A DNA stretch of 43,188 nucleotides from Dietzia massiliensis. GTDB taxonomy: Bacteria > Actinomycetota > Actinomycetes > Mycobacteriales > Mycobacteriaceae. Under the pieces are notes generated by a model, which did not search any database, was not told the DNA's origin, and saw only the letters and a program-made list of their open reading frames with translations. Numbering within the stretch: the first letter of the stretch is position 1; each line of letters begins with the position of its first letter. Of this stretch, positions 24,517-32,587 are shown piece after piece. Location: assembly GCF_018390595.1 (NCBI RefSeq), contig NZ_JAHBAV010000027.1, positions 1 to 43,188 of the forward strand, read 5' to 3'. The translations under genes were made by a program, and so were the position numbers.

Positions 24517-26688
24517 TCAGGTCCCGCGGACCAGCTTGAGCACGTCGTCGCCGTACTCGCCGAGCTTGTGTGCGCCGATCCCGCCGATCCGGCCCAGGGC
24601 CCTCGTGTCCGCGGGACGGTCGCGGGCGATCTGGGCGAGGGTCTCGTTGGTGAACACCGTGTAGGCGGGCTTGCCGATCCGCTCCGACGTCTCGCGGCGC
24701 CACTCGCGTAGCCGCTCGAACAGGTCGGTGTCGACCTCGACCGAGCACTCCGGGCACAACCCGAGCGCCCGGTGCATGGGCCCGTTGAGCTTCTCCCCGC
24801 AGCCGCGGCAGCGTCCCTTGTCTGACGAGTCGGTGGACCGGCGGGCGGCCGCGGGGGCCTGCGCCGGGCGGACGGGATCGAGGAAGCGACTCGGCCGCCG
24901 GGTGGCGCGGCCCCCGGCGCGGCGGCTCCGACTCCACGAGAGCGACAGGTGCTCGCGGGCGCGGGTGATGCCCACGTAGAGAAGGCGGCGCTCCTCCTCG
25001 ATCGCGTCGGGTCCGGCGTTGATCGCGTGGCTGATCGGCAGACTGCCCTCGTGCACGCCGATGAGGAACACCGCGTCCCACTCGAGGCCCTTGGCGGCGT
25101 GGATCGACGCCAACGTGACCCCCCGCTCGTCCGGCGCGTGCCGGGCGGCGGCGCGTTCCCTCAGGCCGGCCACGACCGGGAGCAGTCCCGGGCGACTCTC
25201 GGCGGTGGCGATCTCCTCCGCGAGTCCCACCAGCGCGCTCAGGGAGTTCCACGTCTCGCGGGCCTGCGTGCCGGAGGGTTCCGCGGCGGTCAGGCCCAGG
25301 GGTTCGAGCGCCTGCCGGATGACCGCGACGACGTCCGCCGGGTCGGTCAACCCGCTGTGGGCGCCGGCCGACGCCTCGCCCGAGCCGTCGACGAGGCGGT
25401 CGATCGCCGACATCGCCCGACGCACGACGGGGCGCTCGAAGAAGCCCTCGCCGCCCTTGAGCCGGTATCCGATGCCCGCCTCGTCCAGAGCCGCCTCGAT
25501 CCGTTCCGACTGGGCGTTGACCCGGTACAGCACGGCGATCTCCGCGGGATCGGTCCCGCCGTGCACGAGGTCGGCGACGGCCGCCGCGACGGCGTCGGCC
25601 TCCGAGTCCTCGTCCGCGTACTCGGCGAGCACAGGCTCGGGCCCGGGCGGGCGCATGCCGCGCAGCGTCAGCCCGGCGCTGCGGAACCGACCGGCTCCGG
25701 CGCCGATCACCGCGTTCGCCAGGTCCACGACCTGCGGGGTGGAGCGGTAGTCGGATTCCAACTTCACGACGGTCGCGCCGGGGTAGCGGTCGGCGAAGCC
25801 GAGGAGGAAGTCGGGCTCGGCGCCGGCGAAGGAGTAGATCGTCTGGTTGACGTCACCCACCACCGTGAGGTCGTCGCGATTGCCCAACCATGCGGTGAGC
25901 AGCCGCTGCTGGGCCGGCGTGACGTCCTGGAACTCGTCCACGACGAAGCAGCGGTACCGGTCCCGGAACTCCTCCGCGATGGCCGGCACCTCCTCCACGA
26001 GCTCCGCCATGTGCGACAGGAGATCGTCGAAGTCGAGCATCCGGACCGGGCCTGAGACCTTGAGGTCCTCGTACGCCCTGAACGCCCGGGCCACCTCGGG
26101 TGCGGGAACCGGCAGGTCCCGTCCCAGAGCGACCGCCTGCTCGGCGTAGCTGTCGGGGGTGAGCAGGCTCGACTTGGCCCACCCGATCTCGGTCAGCACG
26201 TCGCGGATCGTCTCGGTGGCGGGATCGAGCCCGGCGCGGCGGACCGCCTGGGCGACCGCCCGGAACTGGCCGTCCAGCAACTGCCACGGCTCCTCGCCGT
26301 AGACCCGGGGCCAGAAGTAGGACAGGTTGCGCAGGGCCGCCGAATGGAAGGTCCGCGCCTGCACCGGCCCGGTCCCGGCGTCCGCGACGCCGAGGCCCGC
26401 CAAGCGCATGCGAAGCTCCCCCGCGGCGCGGGCGGTGAAGGTGACAGCCAGCACCTGGTCTCCGCGGACGTGCCCGGTGGTGACCAGGTGCGCGATGCGT
26501 CTGGTGATGGTGCGGGTCTTGCCCGTTCCGGCACCCGCGAGGATGCAGACGGGGCCGCGGGGCGCCAACACGGCCCGACGCTGCTGCGGGTCCAGGCCCT
26601 CCAACGCCGACTCCGCGCCTCCTCGGCGCCCGGCTCCGCGTCCGCTTCCCTGGCCGCTCTCCCGGCCGCCGCGCCCCGTCTCACTCAC
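24517..26688 (-). CDS. uvrD2: ATP-dependent DNA helicase UvrD2
   Basis: This is a superfamily 1A 3'-5' DNA helicase. The 723-residue protein has Walker A AGAGTGKT (51-58), motif II VVDEFQDVTPAQQ, motif III VGDVNQTIYSFAGA, motif IV/V VTLASIHAAKGLEWDAVFL and motif VI YVGITRAREHL. The C-terminus has the four-cysteine motif C627/C630/C645/C648 and then an HRDC domain ending at residue 720. These two parts define mycobacterial-type UvrD2. It is convergent with the ABC1 kinase (17 bases between stops) and divergent from the glutaredoxin-like gene (87 bases). Confidence 0.95.
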   Translation of the reverse strand: MSETGRGGRESGQGSGRGAGRRGGAESALEGLDPQQRRAVLAPRGPVCILAGAGTGKTRTITRRIAHLVTTGHVRGDQVLAVTFTARAAGELRMRLAGLGVADAGTGPVQARTFHSAALRNLSYFWPRVYGEEPWQLLDGQFRAVAQAVRRAGLDPATETIRDVLTEIGWAKSSLLTPDSYAEQAVALGRDLPVPAPEVARAFRAYEDLKVSGPVRMLDFDDLLSHMAELVEEVPAIAEEFRDRYRCFVVDEFQDVTPAQQRLLTAWLGNRDDLTVVGDVNQTIYSFAGAEPDFLLGFADRYPGATVVKLESDYRSTPQVVDLANAVIGAGAGRFRSAGLTLRGMRPPGPEPVLAEYADEDSEADAVAAAVADLVHGGTDPAEIAVLYRVNAQSERIEAALDEAGIGYRLKGGEGFFERPVVRRAMSAIDRLVDGSGEASAGAHSGLTDPADVVAVIRQALEPLGLTAAEPSGTQARETWNSLSALVGLAEEIATAESRPGLLPVVAGLRERAAARHAPDERGVTLASIHAAKGLEWDAVFLIGVHEGSLPISHAINAGPDAIEEERRLLYVGITRAREHLSLSWSRSRRAGGRATRRPSRFLDPVRPAQAPAAARRSTDSSDKGRCRGCGEKLNGPMHRALGLCPECSVEVDTDLFERLREWRRETSERIGKPAYTVFTNETLAQIARDRPADTRALGRIGGIGAHKLGEYGDDVLKLVRGT

Positions 26689-26775
26689 GCCCCCATCGTG
26701 GCATCCGGGTCGGACACCGCGCCGGGGGCCTCCCCCCGGGGATGATTCCCACCGGCGTGGGCGTTACACCCCGTC

Positions 26776-27045
26776 ATGAGCGATGTGACGACCAACGACG
26801 CCCTGACCCTGTACACCACCTCGTGGTGCCCGTTCTGCACGCGGCTGAAGAAGCTGCTGGACGAGAAGGAGATCGGCTACACGGAGATCGATGTGGACGC
26901 CGACGCCGAGGCGGCCGCGTTCGTCGAGAGCGTCAACGGCGGCAACCGGGTCGTGCCCACGGCCCTGTACTCCGACGGCACCACGGCCACCAACCCCCCG
27001 GCCTCCCAGATTCGCGCGAAGCTCGCCGAGCTCGCCGGCGCCTGA
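26776..27045 (+). CDS. Mycoredoxin-like glutaredoxin-family protein
   Basis: The 89-residue thioredoxin-fold protein has a WCPFC redox site (C18, C21) and the cis-proline segment RVVPT. The full length is close to one glutaredoxin domain. Its place next to uvrD2 and nudC corresponds to M. tuberculosis Rv3198A (mycoredoxin-1), which reduces mycothiol mixed disulfides. Mycothiol is the low-molecular-weight thiol of this order, so the same role is likely. ATG start at 26776. Confidence 0.9.
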   Translation: MSDVTTNDALTLYTTSWCPFCTRLKKLLDEKEIGYTEIDVDADAEAAAFVESVNGGNRVVPTALYSDGTTATNPPASQIRAKLAELAGA

Positions 27046-27066
27046 GGCGCGATAGGCCCGGCACAC

Positions 27067-27104
27067 GGGGCGCCGCCGGCCCGGGACAGGGCCGACGGCG
27101 CCCC
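27067..27104. terminator. Bidirectional hairpin terminator
   Basis: Sixteen-base arms with one mismatch (27067-27082 and 27089-27104) and a six-base loop lie between the convergent mycoredoxin-like (ends 27045) and nudC (ends 27111) genes. No T-tract. Confidence 0.75.
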
Positions 27105-27110
27105 CTCGCG

Positions 27111-28037
27111 TCAGGCGCCGCCGTCGCGGTCGACGGCCGCCACCCAGGACCGCAGCATGACGTGCGCGATGGACACCGGCGGCGCGAGCATGAGATCACC
27201 GCGACCGGCCAGCGCGTCCCTGACCTGATCGACGTCGAACCAGGCGGCCTCGCTGATCTCCTCGTCCTCGAGCAGGATCGGCGCCTCCGGGTCCGCCACG
27301 GCCTGGAACCCGACCATGAGCGAGCGCGGGAACGGCCAGGGCTGGCTGCCCAGGTAGCGGACGCGCTCCACGACCACACCGACCTCCTCGGCGACCTCCC
27401 GGCGCACACATCCCTCGAGGGACTCGCCCGCCTCGACGAAGCCGGCCACGTGCGAGTACATCCCCGCGGGCCACACGGGTTGCCGCGCGAGGAGGACCTG
27501 CCGGCCGCCGTCGTGAACGAGGCAGATCACGGCGGGATCGGTCCGCGGGTACTCGAGTCCGCCGTGGAAGGGGTCCTCGATGGCCCACCCCGCTTCCTTC
27601 CGACGCGGGTGGTGGTCCGGCTGCCGGCCCCTGACGTTGTCGCGGTGCCACCCGAGAAGTGCCATGGCCTGCGCGGCCAGCGATCCGTCTCCTTCGACCA
27701 GGTCCGCCCCGCACGCGCGGAGGTTGCTCACGGCGGGGCTGTCGGGCAGCTCCTCGACGGACACGGCCCAGATGTGTCGGCCGTCGTCGGTGCGTCCGAG
27801 GAAGACCGCGTCCTCGGGCAGTCGGTCGGCGTGGTCGAGGGCCGGCTCGAGCCGGATCCGCTTGCGATCCCCCGCGGTCGGTTCGGTCGCGAACCGGTTC
27901 CGCCGGTCGACCCTCATGATCCTCGCCGAGGCCCATCCCGCCGCGAGTCCGTCCGCGTCCTGCCGGAGCGGGGCGGCCCGGTCGGGCGCGGCCACCGACA
28001 GCACGGGATCGGAGTCCAGGGTGAAGTCCAGCGGCAT
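27111..28037 (-). CDS. nudC: NADH pyrophosphatase (Nudix), NudC-like
   Basis: The enzyme hydrolyses NAD(H) and related dinucleotides to NMN(H) and AMP; in some bacteria it also removes NAD caps from RNA. The 308-residue protein has the Nudix box (G199 region, REVAEEVG about 213-220) and the NudC-specific SQPWPFP at 231-237. The EYPRTDPAVI strand of the family is intact. The usual four-cysteine zinc ribbon between the two halves (about 134-160) has no cysteines here: VRGRQP stands where FCxxCG is expected. The K+ channel gene is the next gene upstream, separated by an 82-base gap. Confidence 0.93.
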   Translation of the reverse strand: MPLDFTLDSDPVLSVAAPDRAAPLRQDADGLAAGWASARIMRVDRRNRFATEPTAGDRKRIRLEPALDHADRLPEDAVFLGRTDDGRHIWAVSVEELPDSPAVSNLRACGADLVEGDGSLAAQAMALLGWHRDNVRGRQPDHHPRRKEAGWAIEDPFHGGLEYPRTDPAVICLVHDGGRQVLLARQPVWPAGMYSHVAGFVEAGESLEGCVRREVAEEVGVVVERVRYLGSQPWPFPRSLMVGFQAVADPEAPILLEDEEISEAAWFDVDQVRDALAGRGDLMLAPPVSIAHVMLRSWVAAVDRDGGA

Positions 28038-28119
28038 CGTGACGGGTCCTTTTCGCCGGTCGTGAGGGGCGCCGATCAGCGTAGTCCGGCGGACCGGCCG
28101 GACGGCGCCGACCCGGGGA

Positions 28120-29199
28120 TCAGCCCGCGACCATCCGGATGTAGAGCAGCCGGTCGCCGGCCTCCAACGCGTCCGCCTCCGGCTCGTTGACCTTGAGCAG
28201 CTGCCCCTTGCGCACCACGCCCAGCACGAGTTCGGCCAGGTGCCGCGGCGAACCGCCGACCTCGGACTCCTCCACGCGGCGCTCGGCGATCGAGAAGCCC
28301 TCGTCGGGCGTGAGCAGATCCTCCATCATGCCCACGACGGTCGGGGTGATGGTGGCCAGGCCCAGGAGCCGGCCGGTGGTCTCGGCGGAGACCACGACGG
28401 AGTCGGCGCCGGACTGCTTGAGCAGGTGCTTGTTGTCGCTTTCGCGGACGGTAGCGACGATCTTGGCGTGGGGTGCCAGTTCGCGGGCGGTGAGCGTGAC
28501 CAGCACCGCGGTGTCGTCGGAGTTGGTGGCGACCACGACCGCGGAGGCGCGGGTGAGCCCGGCCAGTTTGAGCACGTCCGACCGGGTCGCCGACCCGTGG
28601 ACGGTGACGAGCCCGTGGGCGGCCGCGGCCTTGAGCGCCTGGGGGTCGGTGTCCACGACGACGATGTCGTCGGGGGCGATCTCGTCGGCGAGCATGGCGG
28701 CGACGGCCGACCTGCCCTTGGTGCCGTAGCCGACGACGACGGTGTGGTTGCGCACGACGCTCCTCCAACGCTGGATCTTCAGGGCCTGACGGGATTGTTC
28801 GGTGAGAACGGCGAGGGTGGTGCCGACGAGCAGGATGAGGAACACCAGGCGCAGGGGTGTGACGACGAGCGTGTTGATCAGTCGTGCCTGCTGCGTGATC
28901 GGGGTGATGTCCCCGTAGCCGGTCGTGGAGAGCGAGACGGTGGCGTAGTAGAAGCAGTCGATCAACGTCATCTCACCGTTCGGCCCACCGCCTCCGGTGT
29001 AGCCGCCGCGGTCGGTCCACACGACGAGCACTCCCAGACAGAGCGCGACGACGGCCATCAGGACTCGCTTGCCGATCAGCCGCCACGGGCTTCCGACGTT
29101 CTCTGGGATGCTGACGACGCCGACGAGGGCGTGGTCGGGGCTCTCGTCCAGTGGATCGTTGCCACGGAACCGGGACGCCAGCGCGCGTTTCTCGACCAT
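28120..29199 (-). CDS. Two-helix potassium channel with RCK (TrkA-N/TrkA-C) domain
   Basis: The 359-residue protein has an N-terminal pore module of two membrane helices (about 43-60 and 106-130) flanking the K+ selectivity filter TTGYGD at 92-97. Next come an RCK/TrkA-N Rossmann domain (VVVGYGTKGRS at about 154-164, VVVDTDPQALK) and a TrkA-C domain. The ATG at 29197-29199 has GGAG upstream. M. tuberculosis Rv3200c has this form and place. It lies 61 bases downstream of adnB. The RCK domain suggests gating by a nucleotide or redox ligand. Confidence 0.93.
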   Translation of the reverse strand: MVEKRALASRFRGNDPLDESPDHALVGVVSIPENVGSPWRLIGKRVLMAVVALCLGVLVVWTDRGGYTGGGGPNGEMTLIDCFYYATVSLSTTGYGDITPITQQARLINTLVVTPLRLVFLILLVGTTLAVLTEQSRQALKIQRWRSVVRNHTVVVGYGTKGRSAVAAMLADEIAPDDIVVVDTDPQALKAAAAHGLVTVHGSATRSDVLKLAGLTRASAVVVATNSDDTAVLVTLTARELAPHAKIVATVRESDNKHLLKQSGADSVVVSAETTGRLLGLATITPTVVGMMEDLLTPDEGFSIAERRVEESEVGGSPRHLAELVLGVVRKGQLLKVNEPEADALEAGDRLLYIRMVAG

Positions 29200-29260
29200 G
29201 GGACTCCGTTCCCGCGGGCGGGCCCCCGCTGGGCCCGCAGTCACCGAGGAGAATCGTCGC

Positions 29261-32200
29261 CTATCGACCGCTCCCGGACAACAACCGACCCCGGCCGGGG
29301 CCCTCGGCGAGGATACGCAGCAGTTCCTCCGCGTCGGGCAGGTCCGCCGGTTCGATGGTCCGGCCGGAGCGCACGTAGTGGAACGCAGCGCGGACGGACC
29401 CCAGCTCGACGGTCCGCCCGAGGCGGGCTCCGACGACCTTCGCCCATGCGTACCGGTAGACCGCCAACTGGAGGGCCACGGCGGGCATGTCCCGTTCGGC
29501 AGGCACGCGCCCGGTCTTCCAGTCCACGACGATCCATCCGTCGCCGTCGGCGAATACCGCGTCCATCCGTCCGCGCAGGAGGTGCCCGCCCAGGCCGACC
29601 TCGAAGGGCACCTCGACGGCCTCGGGCGTCATCCGCGCCCACCGTGACGCCTCGAACCCCTCCTGGAGGGCGGTGAGGTCGGCCTCGGACAATCCGTCGA
29701 CGGCGCCCTCGTCACCGGCGCCTGGTAGATCGTCGATGTCGAGCAGGTGGGTGGCGCCGTAGCGGTGCTCGAGCCAGGCGTGGAACCTGGTGCCGCGCCG
29801 CGCGAACCGGTCCGGGCGGAACGGCACGGGCCTGCGGAGGCGGTCGGCGAACTCGGCGGGGTCGGTCGCCATGGCGACGATCTCCCCGGCGGTGAGACGG
29901 CGCGGGAGGTGGACCTCGTCGCGCCGCTGTGCGGCCCGCCGCGCGTCGGCGAGGAGGGACGCCGCGGCCAGGTGCCATCGCCGGGCGGGGCCCGACTCCG
30001 GTGGCGCCTGGGCCTCCGGGTCCACGGGCGCGGCCGTCTCCACCGCTCGCGCGGCGGCGAGGCGGTCGGGCGCGGCCTCGCGGGGCCACGTCGCCTCGAC
30101 GGTGCCCGCGGTGGCCGGATTCGTGGGAGAGGGTGTGACGACGAGGTGGTCGATCACCCCGAGCGGTGGTTCTCCCCCGCACGCGTCGAGCGCGTCCCCG
30201 AGGAATTCCGACGGCCCCTTGGGTGTGGTGGCCGATCCCAGCCAGTGCGATCCGGACAGCAGCAGCGTCTGCTCGGCCCGGGTGACCGCGACGTAGAACA
30301 GTCGGCGGTCCTCGTCGAGCGAGCGCCGCTCGACGCGCTTGATGTGTTTCCCCAGCGCCTCTTCCAGCAACTTGCGGTCGGTCACGCCGTCGAGTCGCGG
30401 GACCGGCACCCCTCCGGGGTTGTCCTCGGTCTCGCGGTCCCCCCGCAGCTGCTCGGGCAGCTGGGTCGCGGTGCGGACGGAGGTCTGCGGTGGCTGGCCG
30501 GAGGGGAAGACGCCGTCCGCCAGGTGCGGCACTGCGACGATCTCCCATTCGAGCCCCTTGGCGGAGTGGACGGTGAGAATCTGCACCCGGCCGGGCGTCG
30601 AGGCGACCTCTCCGCGGGCGAGCCCGCCGTCGATGGAGCGGGCGAGGTCGAGGTAGGCCAGGAACGCGTCCAGCCCGGTTCCGCGCTCCGGCCGGAATCC
30701 GGCGGCCACCTCCTGGAGCGCGTCGAGTTGTTCGCGCGCCTCACCACCGCCGGCACGTTGGCGCAGGCGGACCTCGGCGTCGAGCCCGAGGGCCTGCTCG
30801 GCGGCCGCGACGAGCCGCGCGGGCGGCGCTGACGCGCGGGCGCGGAGCCCGGAGATGACGGCCGCGAGTTCGCTGATGCGCTGCGCACCGGCGGGGCTGT
30901 ACTCGTCCTCCGGGCCCGGATCGGCGAGCGCATCCGCCAGTCCGGCCGAGTCCGTCTCCTCGCCGCGGGCGAGGGCGTCGAGGACGTCGTCGAGTTCGCG
31001 GGGGTCGGAGATGGCCCCGGCGGCGGTCGCGGGCCTGCGCAAGGATAGCCGGGACGCGCGTCCGGCGAGGGCGGCGAGGTCGGCCGCGCCGAGCGCGAAC
31101 CGGGAACCGCTGAGCAGTCGCAGCAGCGCGGGGCCGGCCCCGGGGCGGGCGACCACGGTGAGCAGGGCGACGACGTCGGCGACCTCGGGCACGTCGAGCA
31201 GCCCGCCCACGCCGACGATCTCGACCGGTAGGCCGCGGGCCTCGAGGGCCTCGGCGATCGCGGCGGAGTCGCCGTTGCGCCGCACGAGCACCGCAGCGGT
31301 CGGCACGCGGCCGGCCCGTTCCGCCGCGCGGTACCGGTCGGCGAGGGTGTCGGCGAGCCACTCGCGTTCGTCCTCCGCCGTGTCGAGAAGCGCGACCCTG
31401 AGGTCGGCGCGTTCGGCCCCGGGCCGGGCCCGGAGCTCGGGCACAGCGATAGATCCGGGACGGTCGCGCAGCGGCGCGGTGATCCGGTTGGCCAGCGTGA
31501 GGACCTCCGGCGGGTTGCGCCAGGAGGTCGTGAGTTCCCTGAGGTGCGAGGGGCGTCCCCCCGGCAGCGGGAAGTCCTCGCGGAAGCGGTCGAGGTTGGA
31601 CGCCGACGCCCCCCGCCACCCGTAGATGGACTGCATGGGGTCACCGACCGCGGTCACGGCCGGGGCCGGGTCGGCCCCGGCGCCGAACAGGGAGGACAGC
31701 AGCACCCGCTGGGAGTGCCCGGTGTCCTGATACTCGTCGAGCAGCACCACGCGGAACGCGCGGCGCTCGGCGAGCCCGACCTCGGGGTGGTCGCGGGCGA
31801 CGGTGGCGGCCAGGGCCATCTGGGAGGCGTGGTCGAGCGCGGACTCGGCCCGCATGCGGGCGGCGACCGCGTCCACCAGGTCCGCGAGTTCCTCCCGGTG
31901 GCCCTGGATCTCGGCGGTTCTCCCGAGCCACGCGGTGGGGGTCGCCTTCTGCCGCGGACCGGGCGGGAGGGTCGCGATGAGGGTCGTGATCAGGTCGGGG
32001 TGAGCGCGCAGGTCGTCGGTGCTGACGAGGTGGTCGGACAACTGCCCGGCCAGGGCCAGCACGTCGCGGGTCACCGTGCCGGGGTTCGATCCGGTGGTCA
32101 GCGGGCTCTCCCACCTCGACACCACGTCGTGGGCGAGTTGGAAGGCGGCAGTAGGGGTGAGCAGCCGCGAGTCGGGTTCGACGGGTACGAGCAGTCCGTA

Positions 32201-32587
32201 GGTGCCGAGCAGGGTGCCGGCGAAGGCGTGATAGGTGGAGATCTGCGGGTCCTCGGTGCGGATCGCCTCGGCGATCGCGGGGTCCGCGCCGGGCCCGGTG
32301 CACAGCGCGCTGCGGGCGAGCGCGTCCAGGCGGCGGCGTATCCGCCTGGACAGTTGCTGGGCGGCCTTACGGGTGAAGGTCAGGCCGAGGATCTCCCCCG
32401 GTCGCGCGTGCCCGTTGGCCACCAGCCACACGACCCTGGCCGCCATGGTCTCGGTCTTGCCGGCGCCCGCCCCGGCCAACACGAGAGTGGGTTCGGTCGG
32501 CCCGGCGATCACCTCGGCCTGCTCGGGGGTGGGTCGATGGATGCCGAGTGCGTCGGCGATGGCGGCGGGGTCGATCGACGCGGTCAT
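29261..32587 (-). CDS. adnB: DNA helicase-nuclease subunit AdnB
   Basis: AdnB is the main motor and one nuclease of the heterodimeric AdnAB complex, which resects double-strand breaks in mycobacteria. The 1108-residue protein has Walker A AGAGAGKT (38-45), motif II VVLLDEYQDT, motif III VGDPMQSIYGWRGA, motif V LTVHSAKGLEWEIVAVP and motif VI VAVTRAEQTLL. A RecB-type nuclease domain at the C-terminus shows GRMDAVF, VVDWKTG and QLAVYRYAW. The ATG at 32585-32587 overlaps the adnA stop by four bases (ATGA). A much longer upstream frame (to 33418) is only an antiparallel artefact inside adnA. Confidence 0.94.
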   Translation of the reverse strand: MTASIDPAAIADALGIHRPTPEQAEVIAGPTEPTLVLAGAGAGKTETMAARVVWLVANGHARPGEILGLTFTRKAAQQLSRRIRRRLDALARSALCTGPGADPAIAEAIRTEDPQISTYHAFAGTLLGTYGLLVPVEPDSRLLTPTAAFQLAHDVVSRWESPLTTGSNPGTVTRDVLALAGQLSDHLVSTDDLRAHPDLITTLIATLPPGPRQKATPTAWLGRTAEIQGHREELADLVDAVAARMRAESALDHASQMALAATVARDHPEVGLAERRAFRVVLLDEYQDTGHSQRVLLSSLFGAGADPAPAVTAVGDPMQSIYGWRGASASNLDRFREDFPLPGGRPSHLRELTTSWRNPPEVLTLANRITAPLRDRPGSIAVPELRARPGAERADLRVALLDTAEDEREWLADTLADRYRAAERAGRVPTAAVLVRRNGDSAAIAEALEARGLPVEIVGVGGLLDVPEVADVVALLTVVARPGAGPALLRLLSGSRFALGAADLAALAGRASRLSLRRPATAAGAISDPRELDDVLDALARGEETDSAGLADALADPGPEDEYSPAGAQRISELAAVISGLRARASAPPARLVAAAEQALGLDAEVRLRQRAGGGEAREQLDALQEVAAGFRPERGTGLDAFLAYLDLARSIDGGLARGEVASTPGRVQILTVHSAKGLEWEIVAVPHLADGVFPSGQPPQTSVRTATQLPEQLRGDRETEDNPGGVPVPRLDGVTDRKLLEEALGKHIKRVERRSLDEDRRLFYVAVTRAEQTLLLSGSHWLGSATTPKGPSEFLGDALDACGGEPPLGVIDHLVVTPSPTNPATAGTVEATWPREAAPDRLAAARAVETAAPVDPEAQAPPESGPARRWHLAAASLLADARRAAQRRDEVHLPRRLTAGEIVAMATDPAEFADRLRRPVPFRPDRFARRGTRFHAWLEHRYGATHLLDIDDLPGAGDEGAVDGLSEADLTALQEGFEASRWARMTPEAVEVPFEVGLGGHLLRGRMDAVFADGDGWIVVDWKTGRVPAERDMPAVALQLAVYRYAWAKVVGARLGRTVELGSVRAAFHYVRSGRTIEPADLPDAEELLRILAEGPGRGRLLSGSGR

